From: Bacillota bacterium
GTDB lineage: Bacteria; Bacillota; Dethiobacteria; DTU022
Direction of reading: 5' to 3'
Length of the DNA stretch: 14,242 nucleotides
NCBI GenBank assembly: GCA_012510625.1
Contig: JAAZHP010000259.1
Coordinates: forward strand, 1 to 14,242
The notes under the pieces are model-generated. The model saw only the letters and a program-made list of their open reading frames with translations, was not told where the DNA came from and did no database searches. Of this stretch, positions 14,033 to 14,242 are shown piece after piece. Every line of letters begins with the position of its first letter. Positions within the stretch are counted from its first letter, which is position 1. Made by a program: the position numbers and the translations under genes.

Positions 14033-14242
14033 TCAATCCCTCTGTATAAGTCTTCCGGTACTTTCCGGGCCACAACTTATTCCGGCAGTAGAATCTGCCG
14101 CAGCCTGGATGCGGCGCTGCAAAATGAGGCTCAGCAAAAAGCAGAGCAGGGTTGCCGCCAGTCCGATCAGGAAGGCGGGGCTATAGCTGCCGCTGCGGTC
14201 GGCCAGGGCGGCGGCCGCCATCGGCCCCAGGAATCCGGCTAC
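14033..14242 (-). CDS. Major facilitator superfamily transporter, C-terminal fragment (cut by window edge)
   Basis: The last 69 codons of a gene entering from the right edge, in frame from 14242 to TGA 14033. The sequence GFLGPMAAAALADRSGSY followed by SPAFLIGLAATLLCFLLSLIL is the typical end of an MFS protein: a GP-containing helix 11, a short cytoplasmic or periplasmic turn with D/R, and a hydrophobic helix 12, then a polar tail. ATG at 14221 is an internal methionine, not the start. The substrate is unknown. It precedes hutP by 77 nt with no visible terminator, so the two may be cotranscribed. Confidence 0.7.
   Translation of the reverse strand, partial: VAGFLGPMAAAALADRSGSYSPAFLIGLAATLLCFLLSLILQRRIQAAADSTAGISCGPESTGRLIQRD

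Noticed and set aside
1..14242. CRISPR arrays, tRNA or rRNA genes, insertion sequences, phage genes
   Set aside because: No repeated spacer pattern, cloverleaf-like segment, transposase or integrase was seen in any frame.

Overview
The window reads as part of the chromosome of an anaerobic member of the Bacillota (Firmicutes), probably a moderately GC-rich clostridial lineage. The pointers are HutP (a regulator essentially confined to Bacillota), tungsten/molybdenum aldehyde:ferredoxin oxidoreductase and ferredoxin-type proteins (anaerobic metabolism), an MttB-family methyltransferase start, and GC-rich coding sequence. I see no RNA genes, insertion sequences, CRISPR arrays or phage genes. 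All twelve genes lie on the minus strand, so transcription runs from high to low coordinates.

In transcription order: the C-terminal end of an MFS transporter (14242-14033, cut by the window edge); hutP, the His-dependent RNA-binding antiterminator (13955-13512); a 192-bp control region with a good sigma-A promoter, a HutP-type binding site of four NAG triplets spaced by exactly 4 nt, and an intrinsic terminator; then the histidine-utilisation genes hutH, hutI, ftcD (glutamate formimidoyltransferase), fchA (formimidoyl-THF cyclodeaminase) and hutU (8.8-13.3 kb). These convert histidine to urocanate, imidazolone propionate, formiminoglutamate and then glutamate plus methenyl-THF. HutU acts second in the pathway although its gene is last, and it is of the long, animal-like type.

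Directly behind hutU, without an obvious terminator, is a complete four-gene ABC importer of the OpuC/OsmU (quaternary-amine/betaine) family: permease, ATPase, permease, substrate-binding lipoprotein (3.2-6.8 kb). After a 129-bp gap carrying a perfect 10-bp inverted repeat come a cysteine-rich two-cluster ferredoxin-like protein, an AOR-family tungstoenzyme, and the first 54 codons of an MttB-superfamily (trimethylamine/betaine methyltransferase) protein running off the left edge.

The likely logic is uptake of histidine, or a methylated histidine, by the Opu-type importer and catabolism to glutamate with the formimino carbon saved on tetrahydrofolate, switched on by HutP-histidine antitermination. 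The betaine-type importer and MttB-family enzyme beside hut genes raise the untested idea that the real substrate includes a histidine betaine such as hercynine. The role of the ferredoxin/AOR pair in this setting is unknown.
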